Source: Agromyces soli
GTDB lineage: Bacteria > Actinomycetota > Actinomycetes > Actinomycetales > Microbacteriaceae
Length of the DNA: 64,000 nucleotides
Reading direction: 5' to 3'
Assembly: GCF_022811605.1 (NCBI RefSeq)
Contig: NZ_CP094533.1
Coordinates: 2,728,001 to 2,792,000, forward strand
Shown: positions 34,775 through 46,432 of the stretch, one piece after another
How positions within the stretch are numbered: the stretch's first letter is position 1
How the letters are laid out: each line of letters opens with the position of its first letter
Notes under the pieces: model-generated
Told to the model about the DNA's origin: nothing
Database searches by the model: none
What the model saw: the letters and a program-made list of their open reading frames with translations, nothing else
Position numbers and translations under genes: made by a program

Positions 34775-35233
34775 GTGAGCGATTCCGTCGACGTCCTGAT
34801 CACGGCCGCGCGGGTCCCGAGCTACGCCCACCCGGGCGACGCCGGAGCCGACCTGCACGCCGCCGAGTCCATCGTCCTCGCCCCCGGTGAGCGCGCCATC
34901 GTCGGCACCGGGGTGTCCATCGCGCTGCCCGAGGGCTACGTCGCCTTCGTGGTGCCGCGCTCCGGACTCGCCTTCAAGCACGGCATCACCATCGTGAACG
35001 CGCCGGGCACCGTCGACGCCGGGTACCGCGGCGAGATCAAGGTCGCGCTCTTGAACACCGACGCGCGCGAGCCGTACGCCATCGAGGCGGGCGACCGCAT
35101 CGCCCAGGTCGTCGTCATGCCGGTCAGCCGTGCACGCTTCGTCGAGGTCGAGCGCCTGCCCGGCAGCGACCGCGGCGAGGGCGGGTTCGGGTCGACGGGG
35201 TTCGGCGAGCAGAAGCAAGGAGCGAACGCGTGA
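34775..35233 (+). CDS. dut: Deoxyuridine 5'-triphosphate nucleotidohydrolase
   Basis: Encodes 152 residues from GTG 34775. The dUTPase motifs are present in order: GDAGADL, PRSGLAFKHGI, GTVDAGYRGEIKV with the catalytic Asp, RIAQVVV and the C-terminal P-loop-like GFGSTGF. The trimeric enzyme hydrolyses dUTP to dUMP and keeps uracil out of DNA. A TACCCT -10-like hexamer ends 6 bases before the start and there is no SD, so the transcript is probably leaderless. It overlaps the DUF3710 gene by 4 bases. Confidence 0.96.
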   Translation: MSDSVDVLITAARVPSYAHPGDAGADLHAAESIVLAPGERAIVGTGVSIALPEGYVAFVVPRSGLAFKHGITIVNAPGTVDAGYRGEIKVALLNTDAREPYAIEAGDRIAQVVVMPVSRARFVEVERLPGSDRGEGGFGSTGFGEQKQGANA

Positions 35234-35853
35234 GCGAGATCGAGAACGCCGGGAGCGCGGAGCGTCCCGTCGACCACCCCAAGTCGGCGCCCGAGGACCG
35301 GGCGACCAACGGCCCCTTCGACGAGTCCGAGGCGAACCCGGTTCGCCCCTACGTCGACCTCGGCGGCGTGAAAGTGCTGCCGCGCGAGGGTCTGCACCTG
35401 CGACTCGAGGTCGAGGAGGGCTCGAAGCGCGTCGTCGCCGTCGGCCTCGACTACGCGAACTCGACACTGCAGGTGCAGCCGTTCGCGGCGCCGCGCTCGA
35501 GTGGCCTGTGGCACGAGATCCGCGAGCAGATCGCCGAGCAGATCGCGCGCCAGGGTGGCACGACGAGCGTCCGCGAGGGCGCGTTCGGGCCGGAACTGCT
35601 CGCGCAGATCCCGGTGGCCGCGGCCGACGGTGCGAGCGGCCGGATGCGTCTCGCCCGCTTCGTCGGCGTCGACGGGCCCCGCTGGTTCCTCCGCGGCGTC
35701 ATCGCGGGGGAGGCGGCGGTCGACCCGGCGGCCGCCGCGCAGGTCGAGGACCTCTTCCGTTCGATCGTCGTCGTCCGCGGGACGACGCCGATGCCGCCGC
35801 GCGACCTGATTCCGCTGCGGATGCCGGCGACCGGCGCCCAGCCGCAGCAGTGA
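35230..35853 (+). CDS. DUF3710 family protein
   Basis: Encodes 207 residues. The central region (GPFDESEANPVRPYVDLGGVKVLPREGLHLRLEVEEGSKRVVAVGLDYANSTLQVQPFAAP, then LWHEIREQIAEQI) is the DUF3710 hallmark. It is soluble with no catalytic motif that I recognise. The GTGA overlap with dut and the overlap with the DUF3159 gene at 35853 indicate a translationally coupled three-gene unit that is conserved across actinobacteria. Confidence 0.9.
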   Translation: MSEIENAGSAERPVDHPKSAPEDRATNGPFDESEANPVRPYVDLGGVKVLPREGLHLRLEVEEGSKRVVAVGLDYANSTLQVQPFAAPRSSGLWHEIREQIAEQIARQGGTTSVREGAFGPELLAQIPVAAADGASGRMRLARFVGVDGPRWFLRGVIAGEAAVDPAAAAQVEDLFRSIVVVRGTTPMPPRDLIPLRMPATGAQPQQ

Positions 35854-36698
35854 TGTCGGGCGACGCCGAACGGCGCGACGGCGCGCCCGCCGAGGAGGGC
35901 TTCCGCGACGCGGCGAACCACGCCGCAGCACCGGACGGAGCGGACGGCGCCCGCGCGGCCGCGGAGCCGGGCGACCGCTCCGAGCTCGCCGGCGAGTTCG
36001 GTCGGCAGCTGGCCGCCGCGGCCGAACGCAGCGGGCTCGGTGCGCTGGCGCGCGACGAGCGCTTGAGCGGGCGCGACCTGCTCACGGCGATCGGCGGCGT
36101 CCGCGGCATCCTCGAGGCCCTGCTGCCCGGCCTCGTCTTCCTCGTCGTCTACAGCTCGCTGACGAGTTTCGCGCACCTCGAGACCCAGGCGGCGCTCGTC
36201 CCGGCGCTCGCGGCGTCCGTCGGGCTCGCCGTCGTCTTCACGATCGCGCGGGTGGTGGTCAAGAGTCAGCCGACGCAGGCGATCGCCGGCCTCGTCGGCG
36301 TGCTCGCCTCGGCCGGGCTCTCGCTCTGGACCGGGCGCGCCGAGGACAACTACGTGCTCGGCTTCTGGACGAACGGCGTCTACGCGACCGTGCTGCTCGT
36401 CTCGGTGCTCGTCCGCTGGCCGGTGATCGGGCTCATCGTCGGCTTCCTCATGAACGACGGCCTCGCCTGGCGGCAGGACCGCCGCAAGCTGCGTGCCGCG
36501 CAGTTCCTCACCCTCGTCTGGGTCGGGCTCTTCGTCGCACGCCTCGCGGTGCAGCTGCCGTTCTACTTCGCGCAGAACGTCGAGGCGCTCGGGGCCACGC
36601 GACTGCTCATGGGCGTCCCGCTGTACGCCCTCGTGCTCGTCTTCACCTGGCTCGTCGTGCGCGCCGTGTACCCGGCGGAGGACGCCGCCGCCGAGTGA
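35853..36698 (+). CDS. DUF3159 membrane protein
   Basis: Encodes 281 residues from ATG 35853 (GTG 35850 also possible). An acidic, Ala-rich N-terminus of about 75 residues is followed by a conserved LSGRDLLTAIGGVRGILEALLPGLVFLVVYS and about six hydrophobic helices, which fits DUF3159. Function is unknown. It closes the dut-DUF3710-DUF3159 operon. The acn operator palindrome begins 5 bases after its stop. Confidence 0.88.
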   Translation: MSGDAERRDGAPAEEGFRDAANHAAAPDGADGARAAAEPGDRSELAGEFGRQLAAAAERSGLGALARDERLSGRDLLTAIGGVRGILEALLPGLVFLVVYSSLTSFAHLETQAALVPALAASVGLAVVFTIARVVVKSQPTQAIAGLVGVLASAGLSLWTGRAEDNYVLGFWTNGVYATVLLVSVLVRWPVIGLIVGFLMNDGLAWRQDRRKLRAAQFLTLVWVGLFVARLAVQLPFYFAQNVEALGATRLLMGVPLYALVLVFTWLVVRAVYPAEDAAAE

Positions 36699-36703
36699 TA
36701 GAG

Positions 36704-36723
36704 TTATCTCGACGTCGAGATAA
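36704..36723. promoter_or_regulatory. 20-bp perfect palindrome upstream of aconitase (candidate repressor operator)
   Basis: TTATCTCGACGTCGAGATAA is perfectly symmetric and lies 132 bases before the acn start, in an AT-rich island. Actinobacterial aconitase genes are known targets of TetR-type repressors (AcnR in Corynebacterium), so this is probably an operator; the regulator is not encoded nearby. Confidence 0.75.
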
Positions 36724-36761
36724 ATAGCTCGAACCCGCGGGGCGGGGCGGCGCTGGGGCCA

Positions 36762-36780
36762 TTAGGTTACCCTTGCTGGA
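36762..36780 (+). promoter_or_regulatory. DtxR/IdeR-like box upstream of aconitase
   Basis: TTAGGTTACCCTTGCTGGA matches the IdeR/DtxR consensus half-site TTAGGTTA exactly and about 13-14 of 19 positions overall, but the second half-site is weak. Iron-dependent control would fit the 4Fe-4S cluster of aconitase. Confidence 0.4.
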
Positions 36781-36854
36781 TCGGCCCCCTGTCTGACGAG
36801 CAAGATGAAGTGCCGCGATGCGTTCGCGGCAGGCTTCGCGAAGGAGAGGACATC

Positions 36855-39665
<2,811 letters not shown>

Positions 39666-39682
39666 CGCGGGCGCGACTCGGC

Positions 39683-39718
39683 GAGGCCGGGCGTTCCGTT
39701 CAGGGAGCGCCCGGCCTC
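39683..39718 (+). terminator. Intrinsic terminator after acnA
   Basis: GAGGCCGGGCGTTCC (39683-39697) pairs with the 3' arm 39703-39718 (GGGAGCGCCCGGCCTC) with one G-U pair and a GTTCA loop. It ends 16 bases before the dxs -10 element. Confidence 0.8.
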
Positions 39719-39734
39719 AGCCGTTCGGGTCGCG

Positions 39735-39740
39735 TAGAAT
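39735..39740 (+). promoter_or_regulatory. -10 element of dxs
   Basis: TAGAAT is a good sigma-A -10. Predicted transcription start is about 39747, exactly at an in-frame ATG, leaving a 42-base leader or a 14-codon N-terminal extension before the conserved start at 39789. Confidence 0.6.
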
Positions 39741-39788
39741 CGACGGATGCCGCACCCCCACTTCGCGGCGCACGGAAAGGCGGCGCAG

Positions 39789-41735
39789 ATGACCCTGCTG
39801 GAGACGATCAGAGGCCCTCGTGACCTCGACGGTCTCACGAGGGAGCAGCTGGACCAGCTCGCGGAGGAGGTGCGCGAGCACCTCGTCGCGAACGTCGCGA
39901 AGACGGGCGGGCACCTGGGCCCGAACCTCGGCGTGGTCGAGCTCACGATCGCGATACACCGGGTGTTCTCCTCGCCGCAGGACGCCATCGTCTTCGACAC
40001 CGGCCACCAGTCGTACGTGCACAAGCTGCTGACCGGCCGTCAGGACTTCTCGACCCTGCGCCAGAACGGCGGCCTCGCGGGCTACCCGCAGCGCAGCGAG
40101 TCCGAGCACGACATCGTCGAGTCCTCGCACGCCTCCAGCTCGCTCTCGTGGGCCGACGGAATCTCGAAGGCGTTCGAGATGACCGGGCAGCACGACCGCC
40201 ATGTCGTGGCCGTCGTCGGCGACGGGGCGCTCACGGGCGGCATGACGTGGGAGGCGCTCAACAACATCTCCGACGACAACACCCGCAAGCTCATCGTCGT
40301 CGTGAACGACAACGGCCGCTCCTACGCCCCGACCATCGGCGGCATGGCCCGCTTCCTGAACTCCGTGCGCACGAAGCGCACCTACCGCAATCTGCACCTG
40401 TCCAGCCGCGAGGCCTTCGAGCGGCTCGGCGGACCGGCGAAGGCGTTCTACCGCGGCGTGCGCGGCGGCCTGCACGGGTTCCTCTCCCGCTTCACCGACA
40501 ACGAGGCGCTCTACTCGAACCTCGACATCAAGTACGTCGGCCCCGTCGACGGGCATGACGAGCACGCGATGGAGGACGCCCTCCGGCAGGCGAAGAACTA
40601 CGGCGCCCCGGTCATCGTCCACGCGATCACCGAGAAGGGCCGCGGCTACGAGCCCGCCCGCAACGACGTGGCCGACCAGTTCCACGCCGTCGGGCAGATC
40701 GACCCGGAGTCGGGCGAACCGCTCGACACGAGCGGCGCGAAGAGCTGGACGAGCGTCTTCGCCGACGAGCTCGTGCAGCTCGCCGAGCACAACGAACGGC
40801 TCGTGGGCATCACCGCGGCCATGCTGCGGCCCACCGGCCTGCACCGCATGGCGGAGCGCTTCCCGGCCCGCGTCTTCGACGTCGGCATCGCCGAGCAGCA
40901 CGCGGTCACGAGCGCGGCCGGGCTCGCCTTCGGCGGGCTCCATCCCGTCGTCGCCGTCTACGCCACCTTCATGAACCGCGCGTTCGACCAGCTGCTGATG
41001 GACGTCGCCCTGCACAAGGCCGGCGTCACCTTCGTGCTCGATCGCGCCGGAGTCACCGGGCCCGACGGGCCGAGTCACCACGGCGTCTGGGATCTGTCGA
41101 TCCTGCAGGTCGTCCCCGGCATCCGGATCGCCGCTCCGCGCGATTCGGTGCGCCTGGCCGAGGAGCTCGGCGAGGCGGTGCGCGTCGAGGACGCGCCCAC
41201 CGTGCTGCGCTTCCCGAAGGGCTCCGTCGGCACCGAGTACCACGCGGTCCGCCGCACGGCCGATGGCGTCGACGTGCTCGTCGAGTCCGAGCGCCGCGAC
41301 GTGCTCATCGTGACCGTCGGCCCCATGGCGGGCATCGGCCTCGACGTGGCGAAGCGGCTCGAGGCGCACGGCATCGGCGCGACGGTGATCGATCCGCGCT
41401 GGGTCGTTCCCGTGCCCGAGAGCGTCGTGCGGCTCGCCGCGGACTATCGGCTCGTCGTCTCCCTGGAGGACGGCGTGCGGGTCGGCGGCGTGGGCACTCG
41501 CATCCGGCAGGATCTCCGTGAGGCCGGCGTCGACACCGCCGTGACCGAACTGGGCCTGCCCGACGAATTCCTCGACCACGGCTCGCGCGCCGAGATCCTC
41601 GAGCGGGTGGGGCTCACGCCGCAGCACATCGCCCACGACGTCACCGCGATGGTGCTCGGCACCAAGCTGCCGCACGCCCGCGGTGTCTCGGGCGACACCG
41701 GCGCGCAACCGGTGGTCGCTCGCGCGGCCGACTGA
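39789..41735 (+). CDS. dxs: 1-deoxy-D-xylulose-5-phosphate synthase
   Basis: Encodes 648 residues from ATG 39789 (MTLLETIRGPRDLDGL), which matches the family start and has GGAAAGG 8-14 bases upstream. An upstream ATG at 39747 could be used on a leaderless transcript, adding MPHPHFAAHGKAAQ. The thiamine diphosphate motif is GDGALTGGMTWEALNN, the transketolase-type Glu is in DVGIAEQHA, and the substrate loop is DRAGVTGPDGPSHHG. It condenses pyruvate and glyceraldehyde 3-phosphate, the first step of the MEP isoprenoid pathway, and also feeds PLP synthesis in bacteria lacking PdxS/T. Confidence 0.95.
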   Translation: MTLLETIRGPRDLDGLTREQLDQLAEEVREHLVANVAKTGGHLGPNLGVVELTIAIHRVFSSPQDAIVFDTGHQSYVHKLLTGRQDFSTLRQNGGLAGYPQRSESEHDIVESSHASSSLSWADGISKAFEMTGQHDRHVVAVVGDGALTGGMTWEALNNISDDNTRKLIVVVNDNGRSYAPTIGGMARFLNSVRTKRTYRNLHLSSREAFERLGGPAKAFYRGVRGGLHGFLSRFTDNEALYSNLDIKYVGPVDGHDEHAMEDALRQAKNYGAPVIVHAITEKGRGYEPARNDVADQFHAVGQIDPESGEPLDTSGAKSWTSVFADELVQLAEHNERLVGITAAMLRPTGLHRMAERFPARVFDVGIAEQHAVTSAAGLAFGGLHPVVAVYATFMNRAFDQLLMDVALHKAGVTFVLDRAGVTGPDGPSHHGVWDLSILQVVPGIRIAAPRDSVRLAEELGEAVRVEDAPTVLRFPKGSVGTEYHAVRRTADGVDVLVESERRDVLIVTVGPMAGIGLDVAKRLEAHGIGATVIDPRWVVPVPESVVRLAADYRLVVSLEDGVRVGGVGTRIRQDLREAGVDTAVTELGLPDEFLDHGSRAEILERVGLTPQHIAHDVTAMVLGTKLPHARGVSGDTGAQPVVARAAD

Positions 41736-41752
41736 CCGCGCCGGCATTCCGT

Positions 41753-41794
41753 ACGGGAACGGCCCGCGACGAGATCGTCGCGGGCCGTTCCCGT
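41753..41794. terminator. Bidirectional terminator, 20-bp perfect stem
   Basis: ACGGGAACGGCCCGCGACGA (41753-41772) pairs perfectly with 41775-41794 around a GA centre. It lies between convergent dxs and the beta-oxidation operon. Confidence 0.88.
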
Positions 41795-41807
41795 GCGTCT
41801 GCTCGGC

Positions 41808-43946
41808 TCAGGCGCCGACGCCGCGCACCGGCGGGTGGTGGAACGTGTCGCCGAAGACCCGCTCCGAGGCGCCCACGCGGTCGAGGTACGGCGTCGCGCC
41901 GCCGGCCTGGAACGGCCAGCCCGCGCCGAGGATGAGGCAGAGGTCGATGTCCTCCGCGGCGGCCACGACCTGCTCCTCGAGCATGAGGTGGATCTCGCCG
42001 GCGAGCTCGTCCTCCACGCGGCGGAGGATCGTCGCGGCATCCACCGGGGTCTTGCCCACCGTGATCGCCTTCTTCGCCTCCTTGCTGAGGTCGACGACCT
42101 TGCCGTGCTTGTCCTTCTCGACGACCGGCGAGCCGAGCTTCGAGAGCGCGTGCATGTTCTCCGAGGCGTAGAAGCGCTCCGGGAACTCCCGCACCATCGT
42201 GTCCTGCACGTGCGCGGCGACCGCCCAGCCGACGAGGTCGATGAGCTCGAACGGGCCCATCGGGAGCCCGATGGGGGCGAGCGCCTTCTCGACGACGGGA
42301 ACCGGAGTGCCCTCGTCGACGGCGCGCGCCGCCTCGCCCATCACCTTCGCGAGCAGGCGGTTCACGACGAAGCCCGGGGCGTCGGCCGTGAGGACGGCGC
42401 TCTTACGCAGCTTCGCGGCGGTCGCGAACGCGGTCGCGAGCGTCGCATCGTCGGTCTTCGGCGTGCGCACGATCTCGATGAGCGGCATCACCGCAACCGG
42501 GTTGAAGAAGTGGAACCCGACGAGGCGCTCCGGGTGGGCGAGCTTCGCGCCGATCTCCTCGACGGAGAGCGAAGAGGTGTTCGTCGCGATGATCGCCGTC
42601 TCGGCGAGGTGCGGCTCGACCTCGGCGAAGACCTGCTGCTTCACCGTCAAGTCCTCGAACACGGCCTCGATCACCCAGTCGCAGTCGGCGAAGTCGGCCT
42701 TGTCGGTCGTGCCGCTGACGAGGGCGCGGAGCCGGTTCGCCTCGTCGGCGTCGATGCGGCCCTTCTGCTCGAGCGCACCGATCTCGTCGCGGATGTAGCC
42801 GAGGCCCTTGTCGACGCGTGCCTGGTCGAGGTCGGTGATGACGACCGGCACCTGCAAGCGGCGGACGAAGAGGAGCGCGAACTGGCTCGCCATGAGCCCG
42901 GCACCGATGATGCCGACCTTCGTCACCTTGCGCGCGAGCTCGCGGTCGGGGGCGCCCGCCGGCCGCTTGGCGCGCTTCTGCACGAGGTTGAACGCGTAGA
43001 TCGAGGCGCGGAACTGGTCGCCGGCGATGAGCTCGGCGAGCACCTCGTCCTCACGGGCGAAGCCCTCGGCCTTCGTGCCGCTCTTGGCTGCCTTCAGCAG
43101 CTCGAGCGCGGCGTAGGGCGACTTCGCGACGGAGCCGATGCGGGCCTCGAGGGTCTTGCGCGCGATGCCGATCGCGACGTCCCACTTCGCGAGCCGTTCG
43201 AGCTTGCCCGGCGTGTTCGGGCGCTTCACCTGCGCGCCGCCGAGCACGCCGTCGGCCCACTTCAGCGAGTCCTCGAGGAAGTTCACCGGCGCGAACATCG
43301 CGTCGGCGATGCCGAGCTCGAGGGCGTCCTTCGCCTTCAGCATGCGGTTGTTCTTCAGCGGGTTCTCGACGACGACCTTGAGCGCGTTCTCGATGCCGAT
43401 CAGGTTCGGCAGCAGGTACGCGCCGCCCCAGCCGGGGATGATGCCGAGGAAGACCTCGGGCAGGGCGATCCCGGGCGCGGAGGAGTCCACCGTGCGGTAG
43501 TCGGAGTTCAGCGCGATCTCGAGCCCGCCGCCGAGGGCGAGGCCGTTGATGAAGCAGAACGAGGGCACGCCGAGCTCGCCGAGCTTGCCGAGCACGAAGT
43601 GGCCGAGCTGCCCCATCTTGAGCGCGACCTCGCGGCTCGGGATCTCACCGACCTTCGAGAGGTCGGCGCCCGCCGCGAGGAAGTACGGCTTGCCGGTGAT
43701 CGCGACGGCATCGATCTCGCCCGCCGTAGCGCGCGCCTGCAGCTCGACGAGCCGCTCGTCGAGCTCGAGCAGCGTCACCGGACCGAGCGTCGTGGGCCGG
43801 GTGTGGTCGCGCCCGTTGTCGAGCGTGATGAGGGCCAGCGTCTTGCCGGACGGCAGTCGGACGTCGCGCACGTAGGAGTGTGTGACGACCTCATCGGCCG
43901 ACATGGCGGCGAGCTCGGAGAAATCGATCTTCGAGTAGTCGGTCAT
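41808..43946 (-). CDS. fadB: Fatty acid oxidation complex alpha subunit (enoyl-CoA hydratase / 3-hydroxyacyl-CoA dehydrogenase)
   Basis: Encodes 712 residues. The N-terminal hydratase domain has the oxyanion loop INGLALGGGLEIAL and the second catalytic Glu in ALPEVFLGIIPGWGG, so both acid residues are present. The dehydrogenase domain starts near residue 340 with KVGIIGAGLMASQFALLF, where the usual GxGxMGxGIA reads GAGLMAS, common in actinobacterial members. The catalytic His is in LVGFHFFNPVAVMPLIEIV. It performs the middle two steps of beta-oxidation and pairs with the thiolase just upstream (5 bases between genes). ATG 43944-43946 begins MTDYSKIDFSEL; upstream frame is artefact. Confidence 0.93.
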   Translation of the reverse strand: MTDYSKIDFSELAAMSADEVVTHSYVRDVRLPSGKTLALITLDNGRDHTRPTTLGPVTLLELDERLVELQARATAGEIDAVAITGKPYFLAAGADLSKVGEIPSREVALKMGQLGHFVLGKLGELGVPSFCFINGLALGGGLEIALNSDYRTVDSSAPGIALPEVFLGIIPGWGGAYLLPNLIGIENALKVVVENPLKNNRMLKAKDALELGIADAMFAPVNFLEDSLKWADGVLGGAQVKRPNTPGKLERLAKWDVAIGIARKTLEARIGSVAKSPYAALELLKAAKSGTKAEGFAREDEVLAELIAGDQFRASIYAFNLVQKRAKRPAGAPDRELARKVTKVGIIGAGLMASQFALLFVRRLQVPVVITDLDQARVDKGLGYIRDEIGALEQKGRIDADEANRLRALVSGTTDKADFADCDWVIEAVFEDLTVKQQVFAEVEPHLAETAIIATNTSSLSVEEIGAKLAHPERLVGFHFFNPVAVMPLIEIVRTPKTDDATLATAFATAAKLRKSAVLTADAPGFVVNRLLAKVMGEAARAVDEGTPVPVVEKALAPIGLPMGPFELIDLVGWAVAAHVQDTMVREFPERFYASENMHALSKLGSPVVEKDKHGKVVDLSKEAKKAITVGKTPVDAATILRRVEDELAGEIHLMLEEQVVAAAEDIDLCLILGAGWPFQAGGATPYLDRVGASERVFGDTFHHPPVRGVGA

Positions 43947-43951
43947 GTCGC

Positions 43952-45157
43952 TCAACGACCCTTTCCGTAGCGCTTGTGGTGCGGGTTCTCCCAGATGACG
44001 GTGCCGCCCTGTCCGAGGCCGACGCACATCGCGGTCACGCCGTAGCGGACGTCGGGGCGCTGCTCGAACTGGCGGGCGAGCTGGAGCATCAGGCGCACGC
44101 CCGACGCGGCCAGGGGGTGGCCGATGGCGATGGCGCCGCCCCAGGGGTTCACGCGCTCGTCGTCGTCGGCGATGCCGAAGTGGTCGAGGAAGCTCAGCAC
44201 CTGCACGGCGAAGGCCTCGTTGAGCTCGAACAGTCCGATGTCGGAGATGTCGAGGCCGGCGCGCTTCAGCGCCTTCTCGGTCGAGGGGATGGGCCCGATG
44301 CCCATGACCTCGGGCTCGACGCCGGCGAAGGCGAAGCTGACCATGCGCATCTTCGTCGTGAGGCCGAGCTCCTTGGCCGCGTCGGAACTGGCGAGGATCG
44401 CGGCGGTGGCGCCGTCGGTGAGGGGCGAGGCGTTGCCCGCGGTGACCCGGCCGTGCGGGCGGAACGGCGTCTTCAGCGTCGCGAGGCCCTCCATGGTCGT
44501 CTCGGGACGGCGGCCCTCGTCCTCCGTGGCGAGGCCCCAGCCCGACTCGGTGCGCAGGGCGACCTGCACGAGGTCGGGCTGGATGTTCCCGGCGTCGTAG
44601 GCGGCCTGCACCTTCTGCTGGCTCAGCATGCCGAAGCGGTCGGCGCGCTCCTTGGTGAGCTCGGGGAAGCGGTCGTGGAGCCGCTCGGCGGTGTTGCCCA
44701 TGTTGAGCGCATCGGCGGCGACGAGCTTCTCGGCGAGGAACCGCGGGTTCGGGTCGGCGTCGAGGCCCATCGGGTGCCGCCCCATGTGCTCGACCCCGCC
44801 GGCGATGACCACGTCGTACTGGCCGAAGCCGATGCCGGAGCCGGTGGTGGTGACGGCGGTCATCGCGCCGGCGCACATGCGGTCGATCGCGAAGCCGGGC
44901 ACGCTCATCGGCAGGCCCGCGAGGATCGCGGCGGTGCGGCCGAGGGTCAGGCCCTGGTCGCCCTGCTGGGTGGTCGCGGCGATCGCCACGTCGTCCACCC
45001 GCGCCGGGGGCAGGGAGGGGTTGCGTTCGAGGAGCCCCGTGATGGTCTTGACCGCGAGGTCGTCGGCCCGGGTGTTCCAGTACATGCCCTTTTCACCGGC
45101 TCGTCCGAACGGGGTCCGGACCCCGTCGACGAACACGACATCAGCTCGTTCAGCCAC
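43952..45157 (-). CDS. fadA: Acetyl-CoA C-acyltransferase (thiolase, FadA-like)
   Basis: Encodes 401 residues from GTG 45155-45157 behind AAGGGAG. The catalytic set is complete: Cys95 in DRMCAGAM, His347 in IGHPLAASG and Cys378 in MCVGLGQGG. It cleaves 3-ketoacyl-CoA with CoA in the last step of beta-oxidation. A -10-like TAGGAT lies upstream on the minus strand around 45192-45197. It leads the fadA-fadB unit; the RNase D gene ends 78 bases upstream. Confidence 0.94.
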   Translation of the reverse strand: MAERADVVFVDGVRTPFGRAGEKGMYWNTRADDLAVKTITGLLERNPSLPPARVDDVAIAATTQQGDQGLTLGRTAAILAGLPMSVPGFAIDRMCAGAMTAVTTTGSGIGFGQYDVVIAGGVEHMGRHPMGLDADPNPRFLAEKLVAADALNMGNTAERLHDRFPELTKERADRFGMLSQQKVQAAYDAGNIQPDLVQVALRTESGWGLATEDEGRRPETTMEGLATLKTPFRPHGRVTAGNASPLTDGATAAILASSDAAKELGLTTKMRMVSFAFAGVEPEVMGIGPIPSTEKALKRAGLDISDIGLFELNEAFAVQVLSFLDHFGIADDDERVNPWGGAIAIGHPLAASGVRLMLQLARQFEQRPDVRYGVTAMCVGLGQGGTVIWENPHHKRYGKGR

Positions 45158-45235
45158 GCTGCAGCTCCCTTTCGGATCAGGAATGATTCGATCCTACGAA
45201 GCCGTCCTCGCGGCGGCGGAATCGCTTGACGGAAC

Positions 45236-46432
45236 CTACGAAGCGCTGTCCTCGGCGTCCTGAATGCTTTGTGCCGCCTCGCTAAAGGCCGCAGCGATTC
45301 TCTGTGCGGTGGCTTCAAGCTGCCAGGGCCTGGCGCCGTGTTCGGCGAGCGCGGCCGAGATCGCTGCGGCGTCGAGCTCGAGTGGCGGGTGCCAGGCGAC
45401 GCGACGCAGCGTGTCCGGGGTGAGCAGGTTCTCCACCGGCATCCCGTACTCCTCGGCGACCTCGGCGACCGCCTCCTTGGCCAGGCGAAGACGCGCGTCG
45501 GCCTCCGGGTTGCGCGCCGCCCAGGCGCGCGGGGGCGGCGGCGCGTCGCTCGGCACGCGCGCGGCCGGCAGGTCGTTCGTCTGGATGGCGGCCTCGACGG
45601 CCTTCCACCACCGGTCGAGCTCGCTGCGGCTCGCCCGGCCGTTGAAGTCCTTCATATCGGCGAGCGCCCGGCGGCTTCGCGGGATGGCCTTCGCGACGGT
45701 GAGGATCGACGAGTCGGGGACGAGTCGCCCTGGCGCCACGTCGCGCTCGACGGCGAGTTCGTCGCGGGCGAGCCAGAGCGAGCGGGCGACCGCGAGATTG
45801 CGGGGCGAACGCAGCGCGTGGATTCCGGAGAGCCGGCGCCAGGGCTCGTTCGCCGCCGGCTTCGGTTCGCGGTGCAGGACGGCGTCGAACTCCTGCTCGG
45901 CGATCCGCGCCTTGTCCGCGGCGACGAGCTCTTCGGCGAGGCGGTCGCGCACATCGACGAGCAGCTCGACGTCGAGCGCCGCGTAGGTGAGCCACGGCTG
46001 GGGGAGCGGCCGGGTCGACCAGTCCGCCGCGGAGTGCTCCTTCGCGAGGGTGACGCCGAGGAGCTCCTCGACGACGGCGGCGAGACCGACGCGCTGCATG
46101 CCGAGGAGGCGCGCGGCGAGTTCGGTGTCGAAGATGCGCTCCGGGTCGAGCCCGACCTCGCGGAGGCACGCGAGGTCCTGACTGGCCGCGTGCAGCACCC
46201 ACTCGTCGTGGTGCACGAGCTCCTGCAGCCGGCCGAACTCGCCGAGCGCGGGCGGATCGAAGAGGAAGGTGCCGGAGCCCCGCCGGAACAGCTGGATGAG
46301 GTACGCGCGCTGCGAGTAGCGGAACCCGCTCGCCCGCTCGGCGTCGACCGCGATGGGGCCGTCGCCGTCGGCGATCCGGTCGACCGCGGCCGCGAAGGCT
46401 TCCGGCGTGTCGATCACCCGGTAGTCAGTCAC
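45236..46432 (-). CDS. Ribonuclease D family 3'-5' exonuclease with HRDC domain
   Basis: Encodes 398 residues from GTG 46430-46432. The N-terminal DEDD-type exonuclease domain shows ExoI AVDAERASGFRYSQRAYLIQLF (Asp and Glu), ExoII VLHAASQDLACL (Asp) and ExoIII LTYAALDVELLVDV (Tyr, Asp). An HRDC helical domain (about residues 205-285) and a further helical region complete the protein. RNase D trims tRNA 3' ends and other RNAs. The 8-base overlap with the DUF3000 gene and the thiolase downstream reproduce a gene order common in actinobacteria. Confidence 0.92.
   Translation of the reverse strand: MTDYRVIDTPEAFAAAVDRIADGDGPIAVDAERASGFRYSQRAYLIQLFRRGSGTFLFDPPALGEFGRLQELVHHDEWVLHAASQDLACLREVGLDPERIFDTELAARLLGMQRVGLAAVVEELLGVTLAKEHSAADWSTRPLPQPWLTYAALDVELLVDVRDRLAEELVAADKARIAEQEFDAVLHREPKPAANEPWRRLSGIHALRSPRNLAVARSLWLARDELAVERDVAPGRLVPDSSILTVAKAIPRSRRALADMKDFNGRASRSELDRWWKAVEAAIQTNDLPAARVPSDAPPPPRAWAARNPEADARLRLAKEAVAEVAEEYGMPVENLLTPDTLRRVAWHPPLELDAAAISAALAEHGARPWQLEATAQRIAAAFSEAAQSIQDAEDSAS

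Noticed and set aside
42880-42930. Broken NAD-binding motif in FadB (GAGLMAS instead of GxGxMGxG)
   Set aside because: This variant is, to my recollection, common in actinobacterial FadB proteins, so it is not evidence of inactivation.
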